A stretch of 23,581 nt of DNA from Gp6-AA40 sp035649395 (GTDB lineage: Bacteria; Acidobacteriota; Vicinamibacteria; Vicinamibacterales; UBA2999): assembly GCA_035649395.1 (NCBI GenBank), contig DASRJR010000142.1:1-23581 (forward strand), written 5' to 3'. Every line of letters starts with the position of its first letter. Positions within the stretch are counted from its first letter, which is position 1. The notes below the pieces were generated by a model, which was given only the letters and a program-made list of their open reading frames with translations, ran no database searches and had not been told where the DNA came from. The position numbers and the translations under genes were made by a program. Shown in pieces: positions 23,292-23,581 of this stretch.

Positions 23292-23390
23292 GGAGGAAAC
23301 GGATTAACAGGAGAAAACGGAGGAACGGAGATCAAGTTTTCAAAAGATCGTTCTCCGTTGCTCCGTTCCTCCTGTCAATCCGTTTCCTCC
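23292..23390. repeat. Long inverted repeat between convergent dacB and alaS
   Basis: The left arm (23292-23330; GGAGGAAACGGATT, then ACAGGAG and ACGGAGGAACGGAG) is nearly complementary to the right arm (23353-23390; CTCCGTTGCTCCGTT, then CTCCTGT and AATCCGTTTCCTCC) around a loop of about 22 bases that can itself pair through GATC. It would form a long stem in RNA from either direction, so it may serve as a two-way end-of-transcript structure. The right arm includes the stop and last codons of alaS. Confidence 0.88.
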
Positions 23391-23581
23391 GCCACCTCCG
23401 TTCCCAGCGCAGAGGTGATCGCCGCTCGCGCGGTATCGATGATGGCGGACAGCTCGCCGCTCAGTCCCGCGCCCTGCGCCAGATCGGGCTTGCCGCCCCC
23501 ACGCCCGCCGTAGCTGGCCATCATCGTCTTCAGCACCTGGCTCGCGTCCAGCGCGAGGTCGGCTGAACGCGCAACTGCAGC
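23375..23581 (-). CDS. alaS: Alanyl-tRNA synthetase, C-terminal fragment (5' part beyond window)
   Basis: The frame is open from the right edge to TGA at 23377-23375, giving 68 residues. SYGGRGGGKPDLAQGAGL is the glycine-rich signature of the C-terminal DHHA1 domain of alanyl-tRNA synthetase, which in these enzymes lies at the very end. The final residues, AEETD, are encoded within the inverted repeat that separates this gene from dacB. The catalytic and editing domains lie outside the window. The DHHA1 motif also occurs in other proteins of the superfamily, but the position near the C-terminus and the spacing fit AlaS best. Confidence 0.85.
   Translation of the reverse strand, partial: AAVARSADLALDASQVLKTMMASYGGRGGGKPDLAQGAGLSGELSAIIDTARAAITSALGTEVAEETD

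Overview
The window is 23.6 kb of GC-rich DNA, coding almost throughout; no gap between genes exceeds about 170 bases. The likely source is a Gram-negative, possibly an acidobacterium of the Vicinamibacteria type. The Gram-negative call rests on a Pal/OmpA lipoprotein. The acidobacterial call is an inference from GC content, the PyrK/PyrD pair, the GldAFG-like cluster and the odd intergenic heptad repeats; I ran no taxonomic search.

Layout. (1) Positions 1-4929, minus strand: a pyrimidine operon transcribed right to left as pyrR-pyrB-pyrC-pyrE-like-GNAT-VanZ-like. It is driven by an extended -10 promoter (TGCTATAAT), and its leader carries a probable PyrR-binding RNA element and a short upstream ORF. 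(2) 4995-6734, minus: a membrane-anchored alkaline-phosphatase-superfamily protein that lacks part of the usual metal site. (3) 6843-9419, plus: the second pyrimidine set pyrK-pyrD-pyrF. Together the two sets cover every step from aspartate plus carbamoyl phosphate to UMP; carAB is not in the window. (4) 9406-13484, minus: pal, a GT-C type membrane glycosyltransferase-like protein, larE and a LysW-like zinc ribbon. (5) 13647-14369, plus: a REC-PilZ protein, divergent from the zinc-ribbon operon. (6) 14376-16812, minus: a SmtB-like zinc sensor and a Zn/Cd-type P-ATPase with a palindromic operator. (7) 16967-21632, plus: a GldA/GldF/GldG-like ABC system plus a DUF4340-type protein, followed by a PBP4-type lipoprotein (dacB) at 21659-23281. 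(8) The end of alaS, minus strand, at the right edge.

The most unusual theme is a set of short tandem repeats, often with a 7-base period and often arranged as inverted arms. They occupy seven of the gene junctions, and each has its own unit sequence. Some have entered coding sequence: one supplies the start codon and the hydrophobic core of the DacB lipoprotein signal peptide, one encodes the N-terminal tail of the GT-C protein, and one encodes the last codons of alaS. The PyrR leader element with its overlapping short ORF is the second signal most worth checking.
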